A stretch of DNA of 64,000 nucleotides from the NCBI RefSeq assembly GCF_014697615.1, contig NZ_JACJSD010000018.1:81177-145176 (forward strand). The letters are read 5' to 3'. Source of the DNA: Nostoc sp. FACHB-280 (GTDB taxonomy: Bacteria; Cyanobacteriota; Cyanobacteriia; Cyanobacteriales; Nostocaceae). Both the position numbers and the translations under genes were made by a program. Numbering within the stretch: the stretch's first letter is position 1; the number at the start of each line of letters is the position of its first letter. The notes under the pieces were generated by a model. It had not been told where the DNA came from. It did no database searches and was given only the letters and a program-made list of their open reading frames with translations. This document shows, one piece after another, positions 25,750-35,067 of the stretch.

Positions 25750-26268
25750 ATGGAAGCTGCAAAACTGGACGCTGTTAATGATGTTGTTGATATTGTTGGG
25801 TTAAGTAAAAATAATAAAATTGTTTTGTTTGTGAAGGTTGAAACTTTAGAAATAGAAAAAAATCTTGCGAAAGAACAAGGATTGTCACACCTGAAAGCTT
25901 ACTGGAAAATAGCACAGAAGAATCAAGTGTTAGTAATTAATAATGACCTATTTGCTATGCTAGTTGATTTGGAGAATATAGAAATTTTTAGATATTCTAT
26001 ATCTAAAAATCGTCCTTTATTAAAGAGGCTGAGTTCATTTCAAACATCTGACATTCTTAGCTACTATGATGCAGAATTTAGCAATAAAAGAATATTCAAG
26101 CTATACATGGAAACTCTTATAGAAGCATGGCTACGAGATTTAGCTTATCACTGGAAATATGAATTTCCGCCAGCCTCAAAAGGATTGGCAGATATTGGTT
26201 TATTGTCACAACTGGAAGGGGGAAAAACTTATTCTCAGGTAAACATAGGTGCTGATACTTTATATTGA
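25750..26268 (+). CDS. Unknown protein, possible degenerate PD-(D/E)XK-like fold
   Basis: 172 residues with no family I can name firmly. The N-terminal part (VNDVVDIVGLSKNNKIVLFVKVETLE) resembles the Asp plus E-x-K strand pair of PD-(D/E)XK nucleases, but the usual E-V-K is K-V-E here, so activity is doubtful. The following part (HLKAYWKIAQKNQVLVINND) fits such folds. The C-terminal part has a Trp-rich helix (EAWLRDLAYHWKYEFPP). The last 20 bases overlap the next gene, which encodes a PIN-like protein, so the two are likely a unit. Confidence 0.55.
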   Translation: MEAAKLDAVNDVVDIVGLSKNNKIVLFVKVETLEIEKNLAKEQGLSHLKAYWKIAQKNQVLVINNDLFAMLVDLENIEIFRYSISKNRPLLKRLSSFQTSDILSYYDAEFSNKRIFKLYMETLIEAWLRDLAYHWKYEFPPASKGLADIGLLSQLEGGKTYSQVNIGADTLY

Positions 26269-26875
26269 AACTAATTTCTTGATGGCTATTGCCAAGGGAA
26301 GAGATTTACAAGCAGAAAATTTACTTCGGAATCCACCGCAATCACTTCATATAGTGATACCAGCTATTTGTTATATCGAAGCTCTTTCCACATGGGAGAA
26401 AGAGAAGTATTACACTAAGAAATTTGCTCAAGAGTTAGATAAACAAATTAATAATTCAAAACGCGATTTAACTTCTCCTAATGCTAAAAATTTTTTATCT
26501 TATTTAGAACAGGTAAAAATCTTAAATGTATCATTACTTAATGATATTCAAGGGCGATTATCTAATGCCATTGAAATTATTCTAGAAAAAGCTGAACTCA
26601 TACAACTAGAACAATTGATTATTCAGGATATTGCTCAAGCTACTATCATTCAACCAGAAACTTTACCTATTCAAAATGATATTATTGACAATTTAATTTT
26701 AAGGAGTATTATTGAACACGCAAACTCACATAATCAATCAGTTAAGGTTTTTCTAAGTGGAAATACAAATGATTTTGGCAAGCAAGAAGTAAAAACAGCT
26801 TTACATAATGCAGGCATAAAATATTTTACTCAGACTCAAAATTTTTTGGGTTGGCTACAATCTCAAACAAAATAG
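26249..26875 (+). CDS. PIN-like domain protein
   Basis: 208 residues. The start MLILYIETNFLMAIAKGRD has the first acidic residue of a PIN active site (Glu in place of the usual Asp), PAICYIEALS has the second, NDIIDNLILRSIIEHA has the third Asp, and KVFLSGNTNDFG resembles the fourth. PIN domains are Mg-dependent ribonucleases, best known as VapC toxins. It is larger than VapC, with an extra helical middle. Codons are AT-rich relative to neighbours, and the pair may be a horizontally mobile module. Its function is not known. Confidence 0.65.
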   Translation: MLILYIETNFLMAIAKGRDLQAENLLRNPPQSLHIVIPAICYIEALSTWEKEKYYTKKFAQELDKQINNSKRDLTSPNAKNFLSYLEQVKILNVSLLNDIQGRLSNAIEIILEKAELIQLEQLIIQDIAQATIIQPETLPIQNDIIDNLILRSIIEHANSHNQSVKVFLSGNTNDFGKQEVKTALHNAGIKYFTQTQNFLGWLQSQTK

Positions 26876-26910
26876 TTAACATAATTACAATTGAGTAAGC
26901 TATTAAAAAT

Positions 26911-28677
26911 ATGTTGTCGTTAATTAAACGTTCTTGGATACTGATAATTTTATCGACATTTACAGCAATGACTGTTGCTGCTTGCAACCCCAGTAACTTT
27001 AAAAGTTCTGCGGCACAAATACCACAAGTAGTAAGTAGTATTCTGAGCGATCCCAAAACCTTTAATTTTCCTTTGAGTCAAGAATTTCCCAATATTTTTG
27101 GCTTGACTTATGAAGGCTTGGTTGATCAAAATCCTATTACGGGCAAAGTTGAACCAAGATTAGCAGAATCTTGGCAAATTTCTGAAGATAAATTGAAATT
27201 TACATTTGCTATGCGTCCAGATTTGAAATGGTCTGATGGTCAACCACTTACAGTCGATGACGTTGTATTTACATATAACAATATTTATTTTAACGAAGCT
27301 ATTCCGACAGATGTCAGAGATGCCTTTAGAATTGGCGTTAGTCGGAAACTTCCTACTGTTCGTAAAATAGATGAACGACGGATAGAATTTACTTTACCAG
27401 AACCGTTTAGACCTTTTCTGTTAAATACAGGTACTCCTATCTTACCTGCCCATGCTTTACAAAAATATGTGCAGCAAAAAGATAGTGAAGGAAAGCCGAT
27501 ATTTTTAGCAAAATGGGGTGTGGATACTCCGCCTGAAGAAATTATTGTCAATGGCCCTTACAAACTTGAACGTTATGACACTAGTCAACGTGTGGTATTT
27601 CGGCGTAACCCTTATTATTGGCGTAAAGATACTCAAGGAAACTCTCAGCCTTATATTGAACGTTTAGTTTGGCAGATTGTCGAAAATACAGATACAGCGT
27701 TGCTGCAATTTCGGTCTGGTGGCTTAGATACTATAGGTATTTCACCTGATTACTTTTCCCTGCTCAAGGTGCAAGAAAAACAGGGAAACTTCACAATTTA
27801 TGGTAATGAACCTTCAACTGGTACTAGCTTTATTCTGTTTAATTTAAATAAAGGTAAAAGAAATGGAAAACCACTGGTAGATCCAATCAAATCACGTTGG
27901 TTTAATACAGTGGAATTTCGGCAGGCGGTTGCTTATGCGATTGACCGTCAAACAATGATTAATAATACCTTTCGCGGTTTAGGCAGACCTCAAAATTCAC
28001 CAATTACAGTCCAGAGTCCTTATTATCTTTCGCCGGAAAAAGGGCTAAAAACTTACAATTACAATCCCGAACAATCTAAACAATTACTGATTAAAGCTGG
28101 ATTTAAATATAATGAACAAGGTCAATTATTAGACGCTGAAGGTAATCGGGTTCGCTTCACCTTGCTGACAAATTCTGGTAATAAGATCCGGGAAGCAATG
28201 GGGGCGCAAATTAAACAAGATTTGGCTAAAATCGGTATGCAGGTTGATTTTACACCGATCGCCTGGAATACTTACACAGATAAACTCTCTAATACCCTCG
28301 ACTGGGAAGCTTCTTTACTCGGTTTAACAGGCGGTTTAGAACCAAATGATGGGGCTAATGTCTGGTCTCCTGAAGGTGGATTGCACATGTTTAACCAAAA
28401 ACCCCAACCTGGACAAAAACCCATTGAAGGTTGGGAAGCTTCTCCTTGGGAATTAGAAATTGGGAAACTTTACATCCAAGCTACTCAAGAATTTGATGAG
28501 GGTAAAGTTAAACAAATTTATGGCAAAACTCAACAAATTACCCAGGAAAACTTGCCTTTTATTTATTTAGTCAACCCCTTAGCAATGACAGCAGTACGTA
28601 ATCGCTTTGAAGGAATTAATTATTCTGCGTTGAGTGGTGCATTCTGGAATATTTACGAAATCAAAATTACAAAATAG
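26911..28677 (+). CDS. ABC transporter substrate-binding lipoprotein (peptide/nickel family 5)
   Basis: 588 residues. Lipoprotein signal with lipobox VAAC (Cys25). SBP family 5 features: FGLTYEGLVDQNPITGKVEPRLAESWQIS, DLKWSDGQPLTVDDVVFTYN, EFRQAVAYAIDRQTMI and YNPEQSKQLLIKAGF. Such proteins bind oligopeptides or related solutes outside the membrane and deliver them to a permease; no permease or ATPase genes are adjacent. The ligand cannot be told from sequence. An IspF-PIN-larB neighbourhood gives no functional hint. Confidence 0.9.
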   Translation: MLSLIKRSWILIILSTFTAMTVAACNPSNFKSSAAQIPQVVSSILSDPKTFNFPLSQEFPNIFGLTYEGLVDQNPITGKVEPRLAESWQISEDKLKFTFAMRPDLKWSDGQPLTVDDVVFTYNNIYFNEAIPTDVRDAFRIGVSRKLPTVRKIDERRIEFTLPEPFRPFLLNTGTPILPAHALQKYVQQKDSEGKPIFLAKWGVDTPPEEIIVNGPYKLERYDTSQRVVFRRNPYYWRKDTQGNSQPYIERLVWQIVENTDTALLQFRSGGLDTIGISPDYFSLLKVQEKQGNFTIYGNEPSTGTSFILFNLNKGKRNGKPLVDPIKSRWFNTVEFRQAVAYAIDRQTMINNTFRGLGRPQNSPITVQSPYYLSPEKGLKTYNYNPEQSKQLLIKAGFKYNEQGQLLDAEGNRVRFTLLTNSGNKIREAMGAQIKQDLAKIGMQVDFTPIAWNTYTDKLSNTLDWEASLLGLTGGLEPNDGANVWSPEGGLHMFNQKPQPGQKPIEGWEASPWELEIGKLYIQATQEFDEGKVKQIYGKTQQITQENLPFIYLVNPLAMTAVRNRFEGINYSALSGAFWNIYEIKITK

Positions 28678-28740
28678 TCAAAGCTGAAAATGATCGTCTT
28701 GACTATGTACTATGGACTATGGACAAGTGACCCATGACAA

Positions 28741-29529
28741 ATGACAAATGATCAGAATTTGCGATCGCTCCTAGAAGAAGTCGCAAATGGTAAAGTTACC
28801 CCAGATATAGCCTTAAATTCTCTGAAAAACTTAGCCTATGAACCTGTAGGTGAGTTTGCCAAAATCGATAACCATCGCGCCCTCAGAACTGGTTTCCCGG
28901 AAGTTATTTGGGGGCCGGGCAAAACTACTGAACAAATTGTCCGCATTATTGAGGTGATGCGTCAACGTAACCCAGTGGTGATGGCGACTCGCATTGAACC
29001 ATCGGTTTACACAGTACTGCAATCAAAAGTCCGGGGTTTGCAATATTACGAGTTAGCCAGAATTTGCGCCATTACTCCCGAAACAATTGAACCTCAGTTT
29101 CCCGGAGAAATTGGGATTCTCTCGGCTGGGACTGCGGACTTACCTGTAGCGGAAGAAGCAGCCATCACAGCAGAACTGTCTGGGTTTCGCGTCCAACGTC
29201 TCTGGGATGTGGGCGTTGCTGGTATTCACCGCTTGCTGAGTAACCGTCATTTGATTGAGTCAGCATCAGTATTAATTGTTGTTGCGGGAATGGAAGGGGC
29301 GTTACCCAGTGTGGTTGCAGGTTTAGCTGATTGTCCTGTGATTGCTGTACCTACTAGTATTGGCTATGGTGCAAGTTTTGGCGGTTTAGCACCTTTGCTG
29401 ACGATGCTAAACTCTTGTGCTGCTGGCGTTGGTGTAGTGAATATTGATAACGGTTTTGGTGCAGCAGTTTTGGCGGGGCAAATTTTGCGAACGGCGGCGA
29501 AGTTGAGTCAAGAAGAGGATAGAGGATAG
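28741..29529 (+). CDS. larB: Nickel pincer cofactor biosynthesis protein LarB
   Basis: 262 residues: a helical N-terminal part, then an AIR-carboxylase (PurE)-like domain (GILSAGTADLPVAEEAAITAEL, DVGVAGIHRLL, VIVVAGMEGALPSVVAGLAD, VIAVPTSIGYGASFGGLAPL). LarB carboxylates and hydrolyses nicotinic acid adenine dinucleotide in synthesis of the nickel pincer cofactor of lactate racemase; LarC and LarE are not in the window. The start lies in an aatgacaaatgac repeat with several in-frame ATGs, so the exact first codon may vary by a few residues. Confidence 0.9.
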   Translation: MTNDQNLRSLLEEVANGKVTPDIALNSLKNLAYEPVGEFAKIDNHRALRTGFPEVIWGPGKTTEQIVRIIEVMRQRNPVVMATRIEPSVYTVLQSKVRGLQYYELARICAITPETIEPQFPGEIGILSAGTADLPVAEEAAITAELSGFRVQRLWDVGVAGIHRLLSNRHLIESASVLIVVAGMEGALPSVVAGLADCPVIAVPTSIGYGASFGGLAPLLTMLNSCAAGVGVVNIDNGFGAAVLAGQILRTAAKLSQEEDRG

Positions 29530-29694
29530 AGGCTGGAGGCTAGAGGCTAGAGAGTAGTATTTTGTTCAATTTTCTTCTAGCCAGTTATTTATAGTAAGTG
29601 ACAAGTTACAGATTTATCTCTACACTCTTACACCCGGTTCCACCTGTAAAAATATCACAACTCAACATCCAAACCTATTTCTAACCCCTAGCCT

Positions 29695-30020
29695 CTAGCC
29701 TCTATTCTCACTCTCCAACTCTGTCAACTTAAGTTGTTGGAGATTTTCTGCTGACAGACCTGTTACTTTGATGACCACTTCATCAGCTACTCCTTCCCGT
29801 AGAAGATTAAGGGCTACAAGGCGAACACCTTCTTCAATACCTTCAACTCGACCTTCCGCGCGACCTTCCGCGCGACCTTCAGCCCTACCTTCATTCATGA
29901 GTGCTTGATAAGTTACTGACTCTTGCATAAGTTCTCTCCGCAGCAACTGTTGAATAATATCTTGATAGCAAAATCACTGGCAAAGTTTTCTACAAGAAAT
30001 TTACAGATGTTATCAAACAT
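29695..30020 (-). pseudogene. Rpn/PDDEXK transposase-like nuclease gene with a large internal deletion
   Basis: Read on the minus strand, ATG 30020 gives MFDNICKFLVENFASDFA, the usual N-terminus of cyanobacterial Rpn-type (recombination-promoting nuclease/putative transposase) proteins. About 18 codons later the match breaks, and the family's C-terminal part (QDIIQQLLRRELMQESVTYQ, then EGRAEGR repeats and a helical tail) continues in another frame to 29695. Full-length relatives have some 200 residues between these pieces. The deletion, which also shifts the frame, removed the whole catalytic domain. Only the tail from ATG 29946 remains open. Confidence 0.75.
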
Positions 30021-30148
30021 AAGAAAACTTTACCAAGTAATGATCGTGCGATCGCTCCTTCCAATACTCCCTCCAATTAAGTCAGCCAAACACTGGACAT
30101 CACCTAGAACTAGAGGTTATGACATAAAGGTCTTATTTGGGACTCGGT

Positions 30149-30355
30149 ATGCACTACCTCAACGATTTAACTTTTCAGCTATTTTGGCATTTGCCGATGA
30201 ATGTAACGGTGTTGGCGCAGCAAGTTAGTGACCCAAATCTTATGGGTCAGGTGCAGAAAGCTTGGAATCACTTTATACAAACAGGTCAAGTCTGGGCTTT
30301 ACTGATTGGTTTGGTGATTGGTTGGCTATTTCGCAATCTTACCAGCTACGGTTGA
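30149..30355 (+). CDS. Small single-span membrane protein, unknown
   Basis: 68 residues from ATG 30149 (or 52 from ATG 30197, MNVTVLAQQ). The segment VWALLIGLVIGWLFRNLTSYG is one membrane helix at the C-terminus; the part before it (NLMGQVQKAWNHFIQTGQ) is amphipathic. It lies directly before argH with a 63-bp gap. No known family recognised; the well-shaped TM segment and clean end make a real gene likely. Confidence 0.55.
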   Translation: MHYLNDLTFQLFWHLPMNVTVLAQQVSDPNLMGQVQKAWNHFIQTGQVWALLIGLVIGWLFRNLTSYG

Positions 30356-30418
30356 CACAGACAGGGGGTTGGTAGTACGGATTAGAGTATTTGCCTACTT
30401 CCAATTCCCCTTTGTTTT

Positions 30419-31804
30419 ATGACGCAACAACAAACTTGGAGTCAGCGATTTGAATCAGCCTTGCATCCTGCGATCGCTCTTTTTAATGCCAGCATTAATT
30501 TTGATATTGAATTAATCGAATACGACCTAACTGGTTCTCAAGCTCATGCCAAAATGTTGGCGCATACGGGGATAATTTCTACTGAAGAAGGCGAACAACT
30601 CGTTACAGGTTTGGAACAAATTCGCCAGGAATATCGCCAAGGCAAGTTTCAGCCAGGGATTGATGCTGAAGATGTACATTTTGCCGTAGAACGACGACTT
30701 ACAGAAATTGTCGGCGATGTGGGGAAAAAGTTACATACGGCGCGATCACGTAATGACCAAGTAGGTACAGATACTCGGCTATATCTCCGTGACCAAATTC
30801 AGCAAATTCGCACTCAATTACGAGAATTTCAAAGTGTTTTATTAGATATAGCCGAAAATAACATTGAAACTCTCATCCCTGGCTATACCCACCTCCAACG
30901 CGCCCAACCTTTGAGTTTAGCCCATCACTTATTGGCTTACTTTGAAATGGCACAGCGTGACTGGGAACGTTTGGGTGATGTTTATCGCCGAGTGAATATT
31001 TCACCTTTAGGTTGTGGTGCTTTGGCGGGAACGACTTTCCCCATTGATCGCCATTACACAGCCCAATTGCTCAATTTTGAGCATGTTTATGCTAACAGCT
31101 TGGATGGTGTAAGCGATCGCGATTTTGCCATTGAATTTTTGTGTGCGGCTAGTTTGATTATGGTTCACCTCAGCCGTCTTTCCGAAGAAGTGATTCTTTG
31201 GGCTTCGGAAGAATTTCGCTTCATCACGCTCAAAGATAGCTGTGCAACTGGTTCTAGCATTATGCCCCAAAAGAAAAACCCCGATGTACCAGAATTAGTA
31301 CGTGGCAAAACTGGGCGTGTCTTTGGTCATCTCCAGGCGATGTTAGTCATTATGAAGGGTTTACCTTTGGCGTATAACAAAGATTTGCAAGAAGACAAAG
31401 AAGGTTTATTTGATGGGGTTAATACTGTCAAAGCTTGTTTAGAAGCAATGACAATTTTGCTACGGGAAGGCCTGGAATTTCGTAGCCAGCGTTTAAATGC
31501 AGCCGTCGCGGAAGACTTTTCTAACGCTACCGATGTCGCAGATTATTTAGCTGCTAGGGGTGTTCCCTTCCGCGAAGCGTATAACATTGTGGGCAAGGTG
31601 GTAAAAACTAGCATTGCTGCGGGTAAACTGCTGAAAGATTTAACCTTAGACGAATGGCAACAAATACATCCGACATTTGCGGCTGATATTTATGATGCGA
31701 TCGCACCCCAGACAGTTGTCGCTGCCCGTAACAGTTATGGTGGGACAGGTTTTGCCCAAGTCAGCAAAGCAATTGATCATGCCCGCAACCAAATCAGGGA
31801 ATAG
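30419..31804 (+). CDS. argH: Argininosuccinate lyase
   Basis: 461 residues, the usual length. Fumarase/aspartase-superfamily signature [12 protein letters not shown] with the flexible catalytic Ser loop, plus [20 protein letters not shown] and [20 protein letters not shown], which carry the catalytic His. It releases arginine and fumarate in the last step of arginine synthesis; the arginine also feeds cyanophycin made by CphA in this window. ATG 30419 matches the family start. Confidence 0.96.
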   Translation: MTQQQTWSQRFESALHPAIALFNASINFDIELIEYDLTGSQAHAKMLAHTGIISTEEGEQLVTGLEQIRQEYRQGKFQPGIDAEDVHFAVERRLTEIVGDVGKKLHTARSRNDQVGTDTRLYLRDQIQQIRTQLREFQSVLLDIAENNIETLIPGYTHLQRAQPLSLAHHLLAYFEMAQRDWERLGDVYRRVNISPLGCGALAGTTFPIDRHYTAQLLNFEHVYANSLDGVSDRDFAIEFLCAASLIMVHLSRLSEEVILWASEEFRFITLKDSCATGSSIMPQKKNPDVPELVRGKTGRVFGHLQAMLVIMKGLPLAYNKDLQEDKEGLFDGVNTVKACLEAMTILLREGLEFRSQRLNAAVAEDFSNATDVADYLAARGVPFREAYNIVGKVVKTSIAAGKLLKDLTLDEWQQIHPTFAADIYDAIAPQTVVAARNSYGGTGFAQVSKAIDHARNQIRE

Positions 31805-31854
31805 GTGATAGGTGATAGGTTACAGGTTAAAAGTCTTGTACTGCCTTCATACTT

Positions 31855-31888
31855 AAAAAAAATAAGAGCGTACATCTGTACGCCCTTA
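31855..31888 (-). terminator. Terminator of the small basic protein gene
   Basis: On the minus strand, a 12-bp stem with one mismatch (31863-31874 with 31877-31888) is followed by a run of eight Us (A-run at 31855-31862 on the plus strand). It lies 42 bp past the stop codon of the gene at 31930-32094. Confidence 0.75.
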
Positions 31889-31929
31889 AAATTAGAATCA
31901 CTTAAAGAATCAGAGACTAAGCTGGCGGC

Positions 31930-32094
31930 TTACTCAGCGTCAACTGCTGCTGCGCCTTCATCTTCTTCACTCTTGGGTGATCTTTGCTGGAATCTTCTTT
32001 GCATTCTTCCCGTTGTAGTCCGTTTACGAAACTTTCTGGCGTATGCCTGGTTCCGTAGCGCCTTTTCTTTTTTCGGGTTACGGCGCTTTGCCAT
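31930..32094 (-). CDS. Small, highly basic conserved cyanobacterial protein
   Basis: 54 residues: MAKRRNPKKEKALRNQAYAR, then KFRKRTTTGRMQRRF, ending in an acidic tail (SEEDEGAAAVDAE). It has GAGGTG seven bases or so before ATG 32094 and its own terminator at 31855-31888, so it is a genuine gene although short. The Arg/Lys-rich body suggests RNA or ribosome binding; I recall it as conserved in cyanobacteria without a known role. A longer plus-strand frame (31805-32134) is only its antisense shadow. Confidence 0.75.
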   Translation of the reverse strand: MAKRRNPKKEKALRNQAYARKFRKRTTTGRMQRRFQQRSPKSEEDEGAAAVDAE

Positions 32095-32981
32095 GTTCAC
32101 CTCATTTAATAAACAACAAAAAAAGATAAACTAGGCATGTCGTAGGCATTATTCAGCTACTAAGGCTGATGCTATTGATATGATTTTCCCCTAGTTTAAC
32201 AGTTTAACTACTTTATTTGAACAGCATATAATTATATCGCATTAATTTTAAGCATGTCAATATAGATTTCGCTGATTTCTATCAGGCGAACAAGTCGAAA
32301 AATGAAATAATAGATAAAAGCAGCAATTGGTAAAACTTGAGTTAGAAACTTTGGGAATAACTTTATGTAAAAATCACAGGCGATCGCTCACCAAAAATTA
32401 TCCCGATGATTTATGTAATTTGGTCATTTCTTTCAACAAATAAAACAACTATTTTCTATAGATTAAATATCTCGTCAGGAAAATTTTAATATATTCCTAT
32501 TTATTCACCTACTTAACCAAATAATGTATATAGAAATACTAAACAATTTCAGGAAATTCAGTGCTAAAATTGATCTATCATAAATAAACTATTAGATGAT
32601 ATTTGAAAACCATCAAGTATTTTGCTTGATTTTCTTAGTATAAGCTGGACATATAGCAGTCCTCAATGATATTTAAGCAAACCTGTTTCCTGTTCCCTAT
32701 CTTGACGAATTAGCTTATAAATCAAATAGGACTAGTCTATCTCAATAGTTATCAGTTAGCCAAGCCTTGTTTTTGGCAATTTTGTGGGGAAAGACTTAAC
32801 TAAAATAATTGTCGAAGAAAGTAAATTCTCCATAATTTGCCAACAAGTTAGTCTAGAAGTAGACGTATAGTAAATTACTAAGTAAATCAGCTAATACTTT
32901 TCAAATAACCTCTAAGAATAAACTCTCAAAGCACAAGCATCTTTGTGTGAAACAAATCTCAATAATTAGCTATTTGAGTAA
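32095..32981. other. Long AT-rich spacer without a supported gene
   Basis: About 890 bp between the small basic protein gene and a Nudix gene. I see no coding frame with a recognisable product. It holds one long imperfect palindrome (32658-32733) and a small hairpin atcaag...cttgat followed by Ts near 32611-32632. Confidence 0.5.
32658..32733. repeat. Long imperfect palindrome (agtcctcaatgat type)
   Basis: Arms 32658-32678 and 32713-32733 match at 16 of 21 positions, around a 34-base loop. The left flank atatagcagtcct equals that of the element at 39256. Confidence 0.5.
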
Positions 32982-33521
32982 ATGCGAGTGCAGGAAATCA
33001 AAAAACATAACACCAAGATTTTTAGCTTGAACGTTCTGGCTTTTTTTGCAGCATTTGTCCAGTCTACACGCGGTTTATGGCGTTATGGACAAACAGTATT
33101 AGGTATTATTTTCCGTCATCCTATTACTGGTACAAGTATTATTCCGATATTACCTGACGGTCGAATTGTCTTAATTCGACGGCGAGATAATGGTCTTTGG
33201 TCATTACCAGGAGGAATGGTGGACTGGGGAGAAGACATCCCGAATACAGTCCGCCGAGAATTGCTAGAGGAAACAGGACTGGAATTAGTAGCGATTAAAC
33301 GTTTAGTAGGTGTTTATTCTGCACCAGACAGAGATCCTCGCATTCATTCGATTTGCGTTGTAGTGGAAGCCGAAGTCAAAGGAAAAATGGAAATTCAAGA
33401 TGCTTTAGAAGTCATGGAAATTCAAGCTTTCTCTCCTAGTGCTTTACCAACAGGGCCAATGTCCCATGACCATTCCCGACAGCTACAGGACTACTTAAAC
33501 GGCTTGACAACACTGGCGTAA
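32982..33521 (+). CDS. Nudix hydrolase
   Basis: 179 residues with a full Nudix box (G78, E84, R92-E93, E96-E97, G99) preceded by LIRRRDNGLWSLPGGMVDWG. The N-terminal 50 residues contain a hydrophobic stretch (VLAFFAAFVQ) and do not belong to the Nudix fold; this may be a membrane anchor or a too-early start. Relatives act on ADP-ribose or NADH-type substrates, but the actual one is unknown. Confidence 0.82.
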   Translation: MRVQEIKKHNTKIFSLNVLAFFAAFVQSTRGLWRYGQTVLGIIFRHPITGTSIIPILPDGRIVLIRRRDNGLWSLPGGMVDWGEDIPNTVRRELLEETGLELVAIKRLVGVYSAPDRDPRIHSICVVVEAEVKGKMEIQDALEVMEIQAFSPSALPTGPMSHDHSRQLQDYLNGLTTLA

Positions 33522-33608
33522 CAATACTTTAGATTTTCTCTGGGAGTTTTAATTACAAAATCCAATATAAAAACTACAATCAACTATGATGTAATTTTTA
33601 TATATAAA

Positions 33609-34421
33609 ATGGATACACTACTACGTAACTCCCGCAGAAAACTCTCTCAAGGATTGTTATTTTGGAGCGAAGCTGGTCAAGGCATTCCGGTGGTTTTGTT
33701 ACATGGTGCTTGGAACGATAGTAGTCAGTGGTCATCAGTCATGGAAAAACTGGCGAAAAATTTCCATTGCTTTGCACCGGACTTATTAGGCTTTGGCGAG
33801 TCTGATAAGCCGAATATTCATCACTCCATAGATTTACAAGTAGAGTCGATCGCGGAACTGCTGCAAGCCTTAAGATTAGAAAGAGTGTACTTAGTGGGTC
33901 ATTCGCTTGGAGGTTGGATTGCAGCAAGTTATGCTTTGAAATATCCAGAACAGGTAGAAGGTTTAGTTCTCTTAGCACCAGAAGGTGTAGAAGTTGAGAA
34001 ACAAGAAAAACGTTGGCAACAACGGCGCAAATTATTAGAATTTTCTCCGTTATTAGTGAAACTATTAAAATTTGTCAGACCAATCACTAAAATATTCGGT
34101 TGGCACGAAAAAATCGAGCAAGACTTACAGCAACGTCAACATTTATTGAAATATCCCGCCGCTTGTCAGTTATTATTTCAAAGGCAGACAGCAGAAATTA
34201 AATCTGAGTTACTGCAAGATAAATTGCATTTAATTGAAGTTCCAGTGTTAATTTTACAAGGCGGACAAGATACTTCTGATGCTGTCTTTCAAAGTCAAAC
34301 TTATAAACAATTAATTCCCCAAGTTGATTTTAAATTAGTGGCTCATGCTGGCAATGATTTACCAGAAGAGTGTGCCGGAATTGTAGCGGAAGAGATTCAT
34401 GATTTTATTAAGCATATATGA
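33609..34421 (+). CDS. Alpha/beta hydrolase
   Basis: 270 residues. Oxyanion segment VVLLHGAWNDSSQW, APDLLGFGESDKP, nucleophile elbow GHSLGG (Ser), Asp near LILQGGQDTSD. The usual catalytic His near the C-terminus would be in LVAHAGNDLPEE. The fold and triad fit esterases or C-C hydrolases; the substrate cannot be told. It lies 88 bp after the Nudix gene and may share its transcript. Confidence 0.85.
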   Translation: MDTLLRNSRRKLSQGLLFWSEAGQGIPVVLLHGAWNDSSQWSSVMEKLAKNFHCFAPDLLGFGESDKPNIHHSIDLQVESIAELLQALRLERVYLVGHSLGGWIAASYALKYPEQVEGLVLLAPEGVEVEKQEKRWQQRRKLLEFSPLLVKLLKFVRPITKIFGWHEKIEQDLQQRQHLLKYPAACQLLFQRQTAEIKSELLQDKLHLIEVPVLILQGGQDTSDAVFQSQTYKQLIPQVDFKLVAHAGNDLPEECAGIVAEEIHDFIKHI

Positions 34422-34543
34422 TTTTTGAAATACACGTAGGATATGTTAGCGACAGCCTAACACATCTACCATAAATCTTTTGGTACGTTATTGTCATTTT
34501 TTATGGGTAAGAGTTGCAAGCATCTTGATGTTGTGTAAATAAC

Positions 34544-34789
34544 TTACTTATTTAGAGTTTGTTGCCAATCAGCTACAGATATTCCTTCTCTTTCAAACCG
34601 CGATATATATTTTAAGTTTGTTGTGACAACTGTAACCTGCCCAAAAATTTTTAGTTGCAAAATGGCTTGAGCAGCAAGAATTACATATCCATCTAAGCTG
34701 TCATTAGTGGCTGTGGGTTGACCTTGGTTTCTTACCCAAGCCTATAATTCGGCTGCTTTTATCATTGTTTTATACGTTATGGGTATTAG
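34544..34789 (-). pseudogene. VapC-like PIN domain gene, truncated and with a premature stop
   Basis: Read on the minus strand through one stop codon: IPITYKTMIKAAEL, then TAG at 34744-34742, then AWVRNQGQPTATNDSLDGYV and ILAAQAI...VTVVTTNLKYISRF, ending at a TAA at 34546-34544. This is the C-terminal half of a VapC-type PIN toxin. The stop replaces the Trp of the usual AELWAWVRNQG (TGG to TAG), and the catalytic Asp expected at DGDVILAAQ is Tyr (DGYV). The N-terminal half is not recognisable upstream. No partner antitoxin gene is seen. Confidence 0.7.
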
Positions 34790-35067
34790 ACAAATTGTTA
34801 GTAGTGCATAGTAAGCACTTATTTCACATTCTAACAGTTTAACAACGTAATTTTTACAAAAATAAATAGAAAGTTATGTTTAATCTCTCAATTTTTCTAT
34901 ATTGTTTAAACTGTTTGGCTGGGGCTTTAATAACTAGTCATCAAGTAACTTTTCAACCATATTTAATCTAGAATTTACCTCTTATTAAACTAATTTAAAT
35001 AGTTAAATAATACACATTTATATACACCTGCAAGTAAAGGCAAAATCTTGCCAAAATACGGAGAAAT

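Noticed and set aside
31805..32134. 109-residue open frame after argH on the plus strand
   Set aside because: It is antisense to the convincing 54-residue basic gene with its own ribosome site and terminator.
34985..35007. ttaaa repeats upstream of pstS as a Pho box
   Set aside because: Spacing (10 and 8 bp) and sequence do not fit the regular 11-bp spaced cttaacct-type repeats.
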